Shown here piece after piece: positions 1-11,069 of a stretch of 64,000 nucleotides of DNA. The number at the start of each line of letters is the position of its first letter. Position 1 is the first letter of the stretch. Origin of the DNA: Trebouxia sp. TZW2008 (lineage: Eukaryota > Chlorophyta > Trebouxiophyceae > Trebouxiales > Trebouxiaceae); the NCBI GenBank assembly GCA_002118135.1, contig BDIU01000143.1:402-64401 (forward strand). The letters are read 5' to 3'. The notes beneath the pieces were generated by a model. The model was not told the DNA's origin. It made no database searches and saw nothing but the letters and a program-made list of their open reading frames with translations. Position numbers and translations under genes: made by a program.

Positions 1-305
1 TGCGCTGCGACCGCTTTCGGCAGCTGTGACTCCGCATCAAGCAAGCTGTGTTGTTGAACTTTCAATGCTGGCAAAAACCACACCTTTGTGAGCAGATGGG
101 TTCTCAGAGAAGCACAGTGTGGGGCATGTACCTTGACCTGAAGAGATTTGTAAAAGATTGACTTTGGCTTTGTGTTTGCATGTTGATGGTGACAGTGTGA
201 TCAAGTTTACAGGAATCACCTTTCTTGTGCGCAAAAGTCCGAATCTAGGTGCCGACATGTTAATTCCTGGATCTGAAGACGTGAGTGTGTTACATCCCTC
301 CCCGC

Positions 306-491
306 CGGGTTTCTGATTCTTTTCTGATTTCTTATCTCTGAATCTGAAATTCTGTTCGTAAAGCCCGAAACGAGGAGTTCGGCTCCGAATCCGGTATGTT
401 ACAGTGGTTTCGGAGCCGAACTCCTCGTTTCGGGCTTTACGAACAGAATATTTGATTCAGAATAAGAAATCAGAAAAGAATCAGAAACCCG
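306..491. repeat. Long inverted-repeat (foldback) element
   Basis: The left arm (306-389) is almost perfectly complementary to the right arm (409-491), with a 19-base loop (390-408). The inner ~45 bp of each arm match nearly perfectly and the outer parts match with small gaps. The loop and start of the right arm (GTTACAGTGGTTTCGGAGCC) also occur inside the 280-bp repeat at 6768-7139 and its copy at 20177-20521. This is probably a MITE-like foldback element built on that repeat family. No target-site duplication is obvious. Confidence 0.85.
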
Positions 492-869
492 CAATTACAT
501 AAATTTCGCTCTCACATCAAATCCTTTATGACTCAGTGCAAATGGGATTTCCAACACAATATCTTACTACAAAATCACTCAAAAGATACTGCATGAGATC
601 TAGGAAAATGTAGTGCATGAGACCAAGCAAATCGGGACACAATTACATGTATCATGTACATTCAAACAGAGTAAGCAACAGTGTAGGGCAATGTGGAAAG
701 GCCTAGAATCAAACAGTCAATCATAGAACACGTTTAGAACCACAAACATAAGCCGTGATATTGATAACACATGTAAAGAAAACAAAAAGATGTTTATGAC
801 ATGAAATTGGATATCCAACTGTAAAGTTTGGTTACAGCTACCTAAACACATTACTGCTAAAGCAATGCC

Positions 870-2189
870 TCATGCCTTCCGTAAAATCTGCTGTCCTGCC
901 TTGCACGCCGTGTAAAAGGCCCGGTCACGATCTTTGATAAGCTTTTGATGCATTGCTTCTGTCACCAAATTGGACCTGAGCTCAATGACACAATGCTCAG
1001 ACAAATCATACTGAGCTTGCAGTTCCAACACCACCTGGTCATACACAGACTGCACAAAGGTGCTGTCATTTGGACCTAGAACTCCATCTGATACCATGTC
1101 TGCAGCAAAGCCAGCAGCAATGCCAGATACAGTGGCACCAAGAAAGCCTCCAACAACAGTGCCAACACCCGGAAAGAATGCTGTCCCCACAGCAGCACCC
1201 ACAGAGGCTCCAACCTGACCCCCAGCTAAGCCAGCTGCAGATTTTAACACGTTGCGCTCAGCTTGGATAGTGGATATGTTGCCTTGACACAAGTCATAGC
1301 TGGTGCCTACAACAGTGACAGCTGCATTTACGGCTACACCTGCATGTGGCATCCCTAGCCTGGTCACTTGACAAGTTGCAACATGTGTGCCTGAAGCACG
1401 TGCTGCACTGCACCCGCCTAAAACTGCTGCTCTCTTGCATGTTTCCTTTCCTTCTCCGTCTTTCCAGTCCCCTGTGGCTAGTGTTGTTGCAACTGCTATG
1501 CCACCAGCCACTGCACTTGCTACTGCGCCAGTCTTCAAGTCATATTGAACCGATTTTATTGTGCCTGCCTTGGTAATGGCTCTGGTGGACTCATACGTGT
1601 AGTGCCCTTTCCTAACTAACTTCCTAGCTTGCTGACAATCAGTCAGCACCTTGCCATTGACTTTGACCTTGCCGGCTGCAATTTGCTTCTCAAAGCGCTG
1701 CACAACAGCCTCATACTGGTCTGCAGGGATCTCCATACCCATTGGTGTGCCTGTCCTCTCATCAATGTATTTTAGCTCGCCACCCTTGTCGAAGAAACCT
1801 TTGTATGTCTTGGCATCTGATTTGAGATGTTTGTCTTGGATCTGCACTCCATTCACCTCTCTGTCGGCACCGTTCTTTGCATTGTCGCCCCCCAGATGTT
1901 TGCAACCAGGCTGGCGCCTGATGACTTTGTCTTCAAAATGGTTGGCACGCTCAGCCATGAGTCCATGAGGCTGTGTGGCGTTTCGGAAGTTCTGGGCAGA
2001 GATGTAGTACTCACCCATAACCTTGCTATTGATAGCATTGGCGGCACCTTGTGCAGAATCAGCTAATGCTGCAGAAGGCTGTGAGTGCTGCAAGGGCCTG
2101 GTGGTACGTTGCCGCTTTGCAGGCAGCTCCTCAACTTCCGGGTCAAGGTGACTGCTGTCCTTTTTCCGCCTCCTGCACCCTGCAGTCAA
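870..2189 (-). CDS. Single-exon glycine-zipper protein of bacterial appearance
   Basis: This is an uninterrupted 439-codon frame in a genome where most genes are finely split. The N-terminus (1-45) is basic and low-complexity, with KKRR/AKRQR-like stretches that could be a nuclear signal or a late addition. Residues ~80-230 form a soluble domain containing DNAKNGADREVNG and RKGHYTYESTRAI. This pattern recalls uncharacterised bacterial proteins that carry N-A-K-N-G-A-D-R and R-K-G-H-x-T-Y motifs; that likeness is from memory and unsearched. Residues ~235-380 alternate Gly/Ala (GLAGGQVGASVGAAVGTAFF and onward), typical of glycine-zipper membrane-associating segments. The ATG at 2189 is the first in frame. 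Horizontal transfer from bacteria is likely. Function is unknown; a membrane-inserting effector or phage-type protein is possible but unproven. Confidence 0.75.
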   Translation of the reverse strand: MTAGCRRRKKDSSHLDPEVEELPAKRQRTTRPLQHSQPSAALADSAQGAANAINSKVMGEYYISAQNFRNATQPHGLMAERANHFEDKVIRRQPGCKHLGGDNAKNGADREVNGVQIQDKHLKSDAKTYKGFFDKGGELKYIDERTGTPMGMEIPADQYEAVVQRFEKQIAAGKVKVNGKVLTDCQQARKLVRKGHYTYESTRAITKAGTIKSVQYDLKTGAVASAVAGGIAVATTLATGDWKDGEGKETCKRAAVLGGCSAARASGTHVATCQVTRLGMPHAGVAVNAAVTVVGTSYDLCQGNISTIQAERNVLKSAAGLAGGQVGASVGAAVGTAFFPGVGTVVGGFLGATVSGIAAGFAADMVSDGVLGPNDSTFVQSVYDQVVLELQAQYDLSEHCVIELRSNLVTEAMHQKLIKDRDRAFYTACKAGQQILRKA

Positions 2190-2983
2190 ACCCTAACGGA
2201 GTCAGCACGGGACGGGCGGCTCATCATAGCTGAGAGTATGGTCTACTAGCACTAGCATCTACTAGCAATTTTCGCTGTGGCAGCTTAGGCACAACCCTAA
2301 TCATAAGAGTAGAATCAATGATGCAGGGCACCCAGAACAAAGCCAAAAACTAGCTGTAAACTGGCATTGTGTGAGTCAGGTAAACATTCAGAGGACAATG
2401 AATGGCCTACGCAGTGCTACAGGCAGCACCAAGCTGCAGTTCACCTTGTGAATGATGCACCAAGTGGTTCTGCACTGAAGTTGACAAACTCTCAATGGCC
2501 GCAGATCGACCCTGCAACCTGACTGGCCTGTGGTCTACGGCAAACATGCGGAGTCAATGTTACTGTGTGGTGGGACAAGTACAAGCACAAGCAAGCTGCA
2601 GCTCACCTTGTGCATGATGCACTATGTGGTTCTGCACGGAAGTTGACAGAATCTCAATGACCATACATCGACCTTGCAAAGTGACTAGCATTTGGTCTGC
2701 AGCAAACCGACAGAGTCAACATTTCTATGGGGTAGAAAACAATGTTGGAGAGTGTTGTCTCTATTTGTGAAAGTAAGGCACATGTTCTGGCAACAATAAT
2801 GTAAGCCTTGTCGCAAGGACATGTAAAACAGCGCTCATCAATTTGTATGCCCAGTGACTTTCAACACAATTATGTAGTCTACCTTGCTGGATAGGCGTAT
2901 TGTCACCCGTTAAGTCAATGTACTCAGCTTTTGTAACTGCAGAGCAGTAGAAATGAGCTGGGCAGGCACACAAGAGGTGTATC

Positions 2984-3055
<72 letters not shown>

Positions 3056-4221
3056 CACCACAGCATTGTTGTCACCCACCTTTGGCCCTGTTCACTGGCC
3101 CGATACTGTCATCAAACGGCCTCTGCAACGCCCAGGTACAATTTGTCTCAGGCATGCTGCTCAACAGCTGACTGCAGGCAGGCACAGGGAGGCTATGCTA
3201 AGTTGGCGTAAAGGGTGCAGCGTTCACACCAGTGAAGAGGACACTTCTACAATATATTCACCTAGCACGTAATGTACAATCAAACACGCACAAAGGAGAT
3301 TATTTGCCTAGGCTTCCGTCTGGGATACCACGTTGACTTGATTAGCTGTCGCTGTACAACCGTCGCGATATTGCGGCTGCCAAAACGTCGGTCGATAAAT
3401 ATGCGTTGAAGTCGCAATTCGAGCTGGCAACTGGCAATTTGATCGGATTTGGTGACACCTGGCGCGACAGCTGGCCCGACATTACGGACTGCGAAGATTC
3501 GCTCGGCGTGAACTCTTAAATGATTACAAACTAGAGAGCTGCAGCTTCTGCCAGAGCTGAGTGTGTGAAGAACTCTGCAGCTCTGTGGTTCTGAGACCAA
3601 TTAATGAGAGGATGCACTGCTCTCTAGACAAAATACAAGTAACGAACACAATCGAGATTTCCTTGCAAGCACAGTGCGATACGTCAAGGGATCATCAATC
3701 AGCCTACCAGACAGGGTGCCCTGGCCAGCTCGAACTCAGGCTTGCAGGACTGCAGTGTCCCGCTCAGTGTTGCAACACTTTTGCAGCAGAGAACCAGCAC
3801 AGGCTGCGCAGGGGCCAACAAGCACACCGAAAAACAAGCGAAAGGGACGACAAGCTTAAGGTTTTGAGTATTAGAGGAATAGCAGACTACAGTGACGGCT
3901 ACAAAAACAAGTCATGGCAGCCCTATGCTGCTATGGTTGCAGCTGCATACTTGAGTGAGTTTTTGCAGGCTTTCAAACTTTAAAGTGTTTGCTTTGAATA
4001 CCCATACAATGCATACAACAATGGATGATGTGTTATGGACATTCACTTGTGGCCTTGTCAACGGAGGAGACCTGTAACAAATCAGCAGCCCTCAAGAATC
4101 GGATGTGCAAACAAAACAAGCGTTTGTTACAGTTGATTGTGCCATTGCCTGATGCAAGCATTCTAAATGTACATCAGCGTGTAAAACTCTGCTGCTTGAA
4201 TCCGCTGCCTTACGTTGTCTC
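2190..4221. other. Region without a supported gene
   Basis: Apart from the CAG tract I see no convincing exon. About 2400-2730 holds two diverged copies of a segment that ends in a tgtggtctacggcaaac-like word. The stretch 3330-3520 is richer in CpG than its surroundings and may be a promoter for an unseen gene; a 106-codon minus-strand frame crosses it without recognisable features. Confidence 0.4.
2987..3052 (+). repeat. Pure (CAG)22 trinucleotide repeat
   Basis: There are 22 uninterrupted CAG units. All six frames through it are open, so long poly-Ala, poly-Ser/Gln or poly-Cys/Leu/Ala frames arise automatically and are not evidence of a gene. It lies in apparently non-coding DNA. Perfect purity suggests ongoing length instability. 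Confidence 0.97.
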
Positions 4222-4282
4222 ACTAACGTAACTCACAGTCTGACTACCCGTGGTTTGATTCCTAGCCGGTGCAAGTCGTTAT
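4222..4282 (+). repeat. Diverged copy of the tRNA-like repeat
   Basis: About 60 bp contain CCGTGGTTTGATTCCTAGCC followed by a GTTATAG-type ending. This parallels the 3' half of the repeat units at 6768-6859 and 7048-7139. The B-box-like GGTTTGATTCC has one change from the polymerase III consensus. It is an old, truncated member of the family. Confidence 0.6.
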
Positions 4283-4671
4283 AGCGCTTGGGATGCGCCT
4301 ATTGGATGCAGCCGCCTCTTTGCTAGATTGTCCGAAATTTCAAGACCTCGATGCCACAACAACACAGTGTATGCATCAAAGATAGACAACTATAGATATA
4401 TGGTTTTGCTCCTGGCACACGAACCAAACGCCTATTGAATGCCGGTCTCAATGGATGACATCTTACACATATATATCTTGTTGCAGGATGTGCAGGCATA
4501 CATGCAAGAGAAGGAGGATGCGGTTGCATCCGTAATTTTGCTGGCTGTCTCCAATGGTTGGTTGCTGCTTCTGCCATCTCGAACGGTGTGAAATCCGACA
4601 GCGAGTGAATGCATACATGACGACAGGTGAGGCCTAGTAAGTTGAACCATTGCTGTAGAGCTGCTCAAGCC

Positions 4672-6555
4672 TCAAAAGTCAACTGCAGCCACATCATGAG
4701 TAACTGTACGGAGGTCACCTCGTTTGCAAGAAGCAGACCTGGGTGTGACTGATAATGTGTCTGACAGGATTGCAATGTTAGAATCCGGGAAGTGTACCTC
4801 AATCAGATGACAATATGATTGCACCTCTGTTGGGAGACGATACAGTGCCATTAATAATGCAGCGTAAGTCAGACATGCACAATAGGACATTCTGTCTTGA
4901 AGTAGGGTTGCCTTGTTCACCTTGCAATGTGCTTAAACAGATTGCACACACTGCACAAGCAAAACAAGTTGCCATTTGCTGCCAGGCTACCCATACTGAG
5001 TATCACTGCTTGCCTAAACAGCTTCTGACAAAGCCTGATTTCTTGCCTTATTTGCAAGACAGCCAGCAAGCTCTGCGCAGTGACAGAGCAGTGACTGTGC
5101 TGCTAGTTGTACCTGGCAAAACCATTCCTCAGCAAACTCCGCAAGATGACCTTTCTTGAGCCTCTGCATCCCACCAGCCACCTCAAGGCAAGCACATGAG
5201 GCATTCCCATCAATGCCAACGAGCAACATGCATTTGACATGCTATCATCATGTGCATGTGAGCATCAGCAGCAAAGTGACTGCTGACAACATGACTTTGG
5301 TTGCCACAGGGCCAAGCTGAAGTGCCAAAGCCATGCTGACCTTACACTGTACACAACTTCTTCGCTCTAATGTGTACACTGATTTGTGCCGTATCAATAC
5401 GATTGCATGCTGACAGATGTACAAATTCAAGCACATGCAATACATCAAAAACACATGTTCACCTGTGTTTCCCTGATCATTAGGCTGAAGCTCTCCTTGA
5501 GCTAATAGAGCTCCCTGCTGCACATAGCTGGACTGTAAGCCTGCACTTCTCGTTCTTGGTTTTGAGGTAGCCCTTGAACTCAGCATGTACGGCAGAAAGC
5601 CACTTACGCATGAATGCTGCAGACTGATCTTGCAGCGCCCATGGCAACTGAGATTTGCATGAATTACAGAATGGCAATGACCAAGCTGGCACAAGCTTGC
5701 ATAGTATGTGCATTTGTGCAAAGACTGTAAGTCAGTAAGCATGCAATGACCCCTATTGTTGCGCAAAGATTGATTTGAGGTGAAGCAGCCAATTGCATTA
5801 GCTGGTGAGCTGATGTCAGAAGTAACACCGCTATAGGTTTGTCATGATTCACGGGCTATTGTGAATGCAGAGTCTCAAGCAGAGCAAGGCCGATCTGATG
5901 CTGTTAGGGCAACAAGGCAAGCTCGTCATGGCTCACTTGGTGGTCCGTATCACTTGCCTGATCGGTGCCCATGCCCTCTGTCAGCGCTTGCTGTCGATCA
6001 TTCACATAAGCCAGACCATTGCTCCTAGCTAGCCCTTTGCTGACTCTGCATGTTGTTCATTTCAGCACTGGTTCAGCACAATGCCACTGACTATAGTTGA
6101 GCAAACAGAACACATGCTTGTGCTCCTGTTGGCCATCATGTACCTTGCGCTACCACAAAGACCTCCGCAGTAGGCTAGCATGAAAGAAAAAGGCCATGGA
6201 GGGTGCGACTAAACTCTGCTAGACAGGAAAAGAGAGTACAGCTTGAGATTTGTTGTTGACTGTTGTAATGCAAAGCATATGCACATCTCTGACACGATCA
6301 ACTGGACAACATATTGCTGAAGACCTGCGGGCCAATGCATGAAGACACAGCTGCTTACCTTGAGTTGTTTGTGGATAAGACAGCAGCAATAGAACCTTCT
6401 GTTACATTAGAGACCAAACCAGGATGACTTGAAACTAAGGCCTGAAGTTCATAGTCCTGTCCAGGTGGCATGCAAGATACAGCCAACAATCGAGGACAGT
6501 CATGAGGACACAGCACAATGCAGGTTTGAACTACGACGATGTCTTTCAGAGGCAA
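4672..6555 (-). CDS. Partial multi-exon gene, product unrecognised
   Basis: Several minus-strand open segments end at good donors. One (6555 down to 6359) reads out of a GTAAGC donor and contains the phrase GQDYELQALVSSHPGLVSN. One (about 5229 to 5113) ends FAEEWFCQ before a GTACAA donor and is helical. One (about 5480-5713) contains DQSAAFMRKWLSAVHAEFK. The likely terminal exon (4826 to 4672) begins after an AACAG acceptor and stops with TGA at 4674-4672. Lengths, composition and splice signals look genuine, but I could not link all the phases. No family is recognised. The order and number of exons are provisional. Confidence 0.4.
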
Positions 6556-6575
6556 GTCAGGTCACAATGCGCTCT

Positions 6576-6595
6576 GGTCAGGTCAGGTCAGGTCA
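6576..6595. repeat. (GGTCA)4 microsatellite
   Basis: Four perfect GGTCA pentamers run in tandem, with two further GTCAGGTCA-like words just upstream. It lies upstream of the minus-strand candidate at 4672-6555, where it may simply be slippage. Confidence 0.8.
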
Positions 6596-6767
6596 ACAGG
6601 AGGCACCATGTGTAGCCTTGAGACACCTTGTGCGCAATGAACTGCAATTTGACTTGCCTCAAGGTGTACCTCCTCTTGCAGAGAGACCTTGAGACAGAAT
6701 TTCAATGTCTAAGCCATACAAAAATCGGAGCTGAACACAGCTCATTTCTTCTAGCGCCTGCATGATC

Positions 6768-7139
6768 TTTACTCACAACTGAGTGTAGAACTGTAAAAGT
6801 CGACTCCCTTTCACGGGGTTAGTCCGTGTTTCGATTCCTAGCCAATCCGAGTTGTTACAGTGGTTTCGGAGCCTGGGTGCTCTCTTGAGGGCAATGTTGG
6901 TAGCCATTGCACCTGACGTCATAAAGATTCGCTGGCACATGGATTACTCATGGGGTCCACGAGTTAAAGGGTGATTGTAACGCCGCAGGGGTGTTACGGT
7001 CTATAATCCAGGGCAATGACCGGATTGGCACTTATGGGTTGGGCTTTTTACTCACAACTGAGTGTAGAACTGTAAAAGTCGACTCGCTTTCACGGGGTTA
7101 GTCCGTGGTTCGATTCCTAGCCAATCCGAGTTGTTACAG
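6768..7139 (+). repeat. 280-bp tRNA-like repeat, 1.33 units (copy A)
   Basis: A 92-bp segment (6768-6859) is repeated almost exactly at 7048-7139, so the locus is one 280-bp unit plus a third. Each 92-bp part contains a polymerase III B-box (GGTTCGATTCC at 7107-7117; one change at 6828-6838) and a CACGG/CCGTG hairpin with a 7-base loop. In the full unit GGATTGG (7022-7028) can pair with CCAATCC (7121-7127) like an acceptor stem, closing 106 nt. The T-stem is poorly paired, so this is a tRNA-derived or tRNA-like module rather than a functional tRNA. A near-identical inverted copy lies at 20177-20521. Confidence 0.85.
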
Positions 7140-7353
7140 CACCAAGCACCTCAAAGACACCCCCCATGTCCAATGCGTACACTCGCAACAATGACTCAAC
7201 TTCGCAAATGCAACTAGCTTAGTAGAACTAGCTAACTATGCATCTTGCAGCTGAGCTGACAGACTGCAAGCCAAGCTGACAGACCATGAATGAGAAAATG
7301 TTTTGATACACTAATGTGATATGAACAAAGTGTTTTTATCAACAGCCACCCTG

Positions 7354-10244
7354 TCACAGTGCATGTTTCTGGGTGCTACTAATTTGGAAACGAATGTCGC
7401 CCAGTCCCAACTGCAAGACATGGTAGACTTTCTTGAAGAGGCAGAAAACGCCATCACCAGTTTTCATGCCACACAAGCAGGTGCATGCTGATTCACTGCT
7501 CACATCAATGACAGACACGGTGGATAATGGATGTGCCGAAAGAGAAACCAAGCCAGACCGGCCCTGAATCAGCAGCAGAACATTTGACACACAGATTAAA
7601 TATTCGATATATTTTCTTTCCTAAAAAAGGTCGATCGGAAACTTTGACATGCAGCAACAGAATTGTCGCAAGTAGAATCGTGAGAATCTGCTGAGTATCC
7701 AAGAATTGAGTATCTGGCAGAACATACAATGCTGGCAGATGCAGGATGATGCACTGCTCAAATCAAGGGGTACCACTGTGGACGTCAACTTGCAACAGCT
7801 AGTTGGTTCAATCAGAAATCTAGCAACCCTCTGATACTTGAATATCTAGCAAAAGGTGTCTCAAATGCTGCCAATGCTGCCTGATAATTTGCTCGTCAGA
7901 ACAGTGACCAGCAACAGTGGCTTGTGGAAAAGCTTTTACGAGCTGAAAACCTGTTACGAGCGCATCAACTCTGGGTTTAATTCACATAACCTCATAGGCT
8001 TACTGCAAGAGTGTTAGGTTGATCCTGGAGGCCTTTCTCAAGCTCATCAACTCCCTCACAGCTCTCACATCCTTTCCAGATTGATCTGGGTGTTGTCACA
8101 TGACACAACTCTTTTACTATAAAAGTGTTAGGGTGATCATGAATGCCTGTTACAAGCTCAACAACTTTTCACAGCTCTCACTTTCTTTCCACGCTTCAGA
8201 AGTACCTACAAGTCTTGCATGTCAACTTGGCTGCACCTGGTAGACCTTGCATGCCAGCTCGGCTGCACCTACCAAACACTGCATGTCAGCTAGGCTGCAC
8301 CTATCAATCATGGCAACAACACTTGTCACACCACAAAGCCTGAATGGGTTCTCTCTCGGTGTTCCTGTTTTGTGTGGTAAGTCAGCTGGGTTGCAATTGT
8401 CCAATTTTGTGTGCCAGCTTGGCTGCACCTAGCAACCCCCGCATGGCACCCAGGTGACACTTTTGTGCTCAGATATGCCAGGGCAGCTGCAATTGCCTGG
8501 ATATAAGAATGCTTCAAGATATTGGTCAAGCAATTTGCAGAAGAGAATTGTAAAACTCAGCTTAGACGCAGCATGTTAATGGTGAGCATTAACATGACTA
8601 CAAGGCCTTGGGGTCACATATGTCATACGCAGCTCAGCTGTCATGATTGCAGCTCAGATGAGACTTGAAAGCAGTCACAACCATGAGCATAGCTCGGCCT
8701 GCCGTATGCAGTACGTGAATGTTAGCTTAGCATGATTGCTTGACGTGCAAGTTCAACACATGATAGCAAAAAGACACTGTGCCTTGTGCAATGGCCTACC
8801 TGCTCATAGCCATCTGGCACATATGCCTTGAAGGCATTGTGCAACTCTTGCAACTGTGAAGTCCCATTGCTCCTGTAGTAGATTTTACTGAATTGCTTTG
8901 CAGAAGCGCGAAACAGTTGCGTCAGCAACAAACTTCCCTTCGCAGAGTTTCTGCATCATCAGCAGTCAATCAGCAGACAATGTATCTACATATGCAAGAT
9001 CAGCACAAGCTGATACCCTGACATCAACACACTGATGACAGTGCTCTCGTACCAACACAGCACTGACAGCACTGCACTGCCAACAACATACTGACACCAT
9101 CATAGAGCCACTTCAGGTCACATGCAACTCTCGAGCAACCTTGTGAAAGCAGAGGGACTTGGTCATGGAACACCACAACAGATCACTCATACTCTTACCA
9201 GCCATGTCAGCAGCTGCTCAGATGCATCTTGAGCAAGGTACATGAGAAGGCCTTCTGCCAGCCAAACTATGGGGTCACCACCAGACCAACCCTTTGTTGT
9301 CAGTTTCATGATCCTATCCCTGCACCCAGCAGTCTTCACCTCATCATGCACAACAGCACAGCGGCTTTGATGTCATCTTGCACAACAACAGCATGGTAGC
9401 TGAGACTTGAGCAATGTCAGGGACTGCAGCATCTGCTGCAACGTACAGCAAAGCAGCCATCCGATGCATGCAAATAGCTCATGACGTCACAGTCAGGACC
9501 CACACTACATGCATTCTTTTACCCATGTCGTCCACAGACTTTTGTGGCATTTGATTGTCACACAGATGGCCTCTTACTTTTACAGCAGGACATGGCTCTC
9601 ATGGTGCGTGAAAAGGCAATGAGCACACAAAAGCCATGACGTCTTGCTTGGCACAGCACAGTCCACAAAGGCAGCTGCCAAAGCATGCACTTTTCAAACT
9701 TGTCCCTGGATCAAGTCAGCAAGGAAGTTGCTAAAGCTTTCAGCTTGCAACTGGTGTGTGCAGCCTTGCTGCCCGAGGGATGTTTGAGCATTTGCGCGCT
9801 GCAAGTTTTTGTGTCTAGCTGCCAAAACATCAGGCATGTCCACCTCATACCAGTTTACACCTGCATGCAATCATGATGGTTGGCCACTTTAGATCTGCAG
9901 TATTACTCTGCTTCAAATTTTCGAGAATGCAATGAATGCACAGCCTCTAAAGCTTGCTGGCACTGCAAGCACAGTGCAATGAGTTTTGAGCACTGAGATC
10001 ATGAAGCCAAGCCACGCAGCAAACGTAACCAATAACAGAAGACTTGAGCTTATTCAAGCTGTTTTGGTGCTGCTCAGGATGTATGCAAAAACAGCATCTA
10101 CAAGAGCTCAGGACTCTGGCTGCAGCCGAAGCCTTGTTCATGTCACGTGCTTGCAAAAAGATATTGTTTGGCTTCAGGCACAGGGTCAGCAAGCAGGGCT
10201 GGCGTAAGGCTCAGTGCTGGCAGATGCAGCATGACTGTGGACAT
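7354..10244 (-). CDS. Candidate S-adenosylmethionine methyltransferase of the leucine carboxyl methyltransferase type, partial
   Basis: The exon at 9319-9199 (acceptor GTGCAG, donor GTAAGAG) reads ...WLAEGLLMYLAQDASEQLL. The W-x-x-E-G-L-L-x-Y-L signature is diagnostic of the PPM1/LCM methyltransferase fold (bacterial TIGR00027-like and eukaryotic LCMT proteins), which transfer methyl groups from AdoMet. An exon at 8950-8800 (donor GTAGGC) gives KIYYRSNGTSQLQELHNAFK and could be the following helical part. Its reading phase conflicts with the 9199 exon by one base, so an exon is missed or the gene is broken. A possible start is the ATG at 10244 (MSTVMLHLPALS), 27 bp downstream of the CCCGTTGACCCG promoter box. 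A frame stopping at 7354 could be the last exon. I did not find the glycine-rich AdoMet loop. Confidence 0.45.
7560..7770. repeat. Dispersed repeat family R1, copy 1
   Basis: About 210 bp, starting near CAGCAGCA and ending GATGATGCACTGCTCAAATC, is repeated in direct orientation at 14440-14668 with scattered substitutions and small indels. Shared landmarks are TATTTTCTTTCC, CAACAGAATTGTC, ACATACAATGCTGGCA and TCAAATCAAGGGGTA. There are no obvious inverted ends or coding capacity, so it is probably a non-autonomous element. Confidence 0.8.
8215..8440. repeat. 34-35-bp minisatellite, copy at 8.2 kb
   Basis: Units of GCATGTCAACTTGGCTGCACC type occur at ~34-bp spacing three times, then once more after a 100-bp interruption. 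It lies within the intron-rich zone of the minus-strand methyltransferase-like gene. Confidence 0.7.
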
Positions 10245-10270
10245 CTGCAGTAAGGGAGAGCTTGAGCAGA

Positions 10271-10282
10271 CGGGTCAACGGG
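10271..10282 (-). promoter_or_regulatory. CCCGTTGACCCG box (same as kinase-gene promoters)
   Basis: On the minus strand this 12-mer is identical to the core of the boxes upstream of K1 (27329-27340) and K2 (46547-46558). It is followed ~27 bp downstream by the ATG proposed for the methyltransferase-like gene. The flanking sequence also has GAACCCGTC, giving two half-sites. Confidence 0.4.
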
Positions 10283-10776
10283 ACGGGTTCAAAGTCTGCC
10301 AGTCCTTGCGCGCTGGGTTATAGACTTGAGGACTCCCTCTGCTGATGCAAACGCAATGTCAGCCAACAGGCATAAGCCCAGGCTGGCACTGCCCTTCCTT
10401 GGGAAAGGACTCTTACTGTGTTCTGTGCAGTGGTGGTAGCTTTGAGTGTTTGGACTTGTCAGCTGTAAAGTGCAGAGCATATCAAGTTCTGCCTTCTCCG
10501 CTTTTCTCATGGCAAAAGCTTTGGCAGGGCATTGTGCAGGTGCTGGGTTTCTGAAACAAGTTTTTGGCGGGTCCATACTGCTACTAACTTGGGCGCCATG
10601 CAGTGCTTTAGGTTACACAGCTTCTGTGAAAGCACTTTGCTCTGGCGTTAGTGGAGTCAGTTATCGTATCGGCACAAACTATACAGCCTGTATATATACC
10701 CCTTAAAAATTTATGATTTTGTGTAGAAAACAGCATTTTTGGGACAAGTACTACTACAAGTACCCTTCCCCAACCT

Positions 10777-10804
10777 AGAAAGTCCTCACAGTGCTTTCTA
10801 GGTT
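10777..10804. other. Short perfect hairpin
   Basis: CCTAGAAAG and CTTTCTAGG, 9 bp each, are separated by about 10 bases. It lies between the methyltransferase-like gene and the peptidase-like gene. A structural or transposon-end role cannot be decided. Confidence 0.5.
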
Positions 10805-11069
10805 GCAGTCACTCACCAAAGCTGCCCTAGGGCGCTTGTGCAAGTTCAGTTCTGCCCTCGTTGCGGCCAGCTTCTGCGTATGGACGTCAGACTGCGCAAC
10901 TCGAAACAAATAGCCAACACTGCTTGCGCCTGTGGTCGTCTCCCAGGCTCCCCCTGCTGCAAAGGTCAGATGTTTGTTGCATTACGCCACAAAGCGTCAA
11001 CGAATATCCCAACTGATCGACTGTTTTCGCGCCTTGCAGGTGCCTGGTTTATGTTCCCATCCTAGCTCA

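Noticed and set aside
2761..3171. Long poly-Cys and poly-Ala open frames on both strands
   Set aside because: They exist only because the (CAG)22 tract has no stop in any frame; flanking parts show no coding features or splice sites.
7022..7127. Functional tRNA gene (acceptor pairing and perfect B-box)
   Set aside because: The T-stem has only 2-3 pairs, no acceptable A-box or D-arm is visible, and the spacing is 106 nt; it repeats as part of a 280-bp mobile unit.
6768..7139. TRIM-type retrotransposon with 92-bp terminal repeats
   Set aside because: The second copy (20177-20521) is permuted and duplicates a different segment, so the terminal repeats are not fixed LTRs; there is no TG...CA end or primer-binding site.
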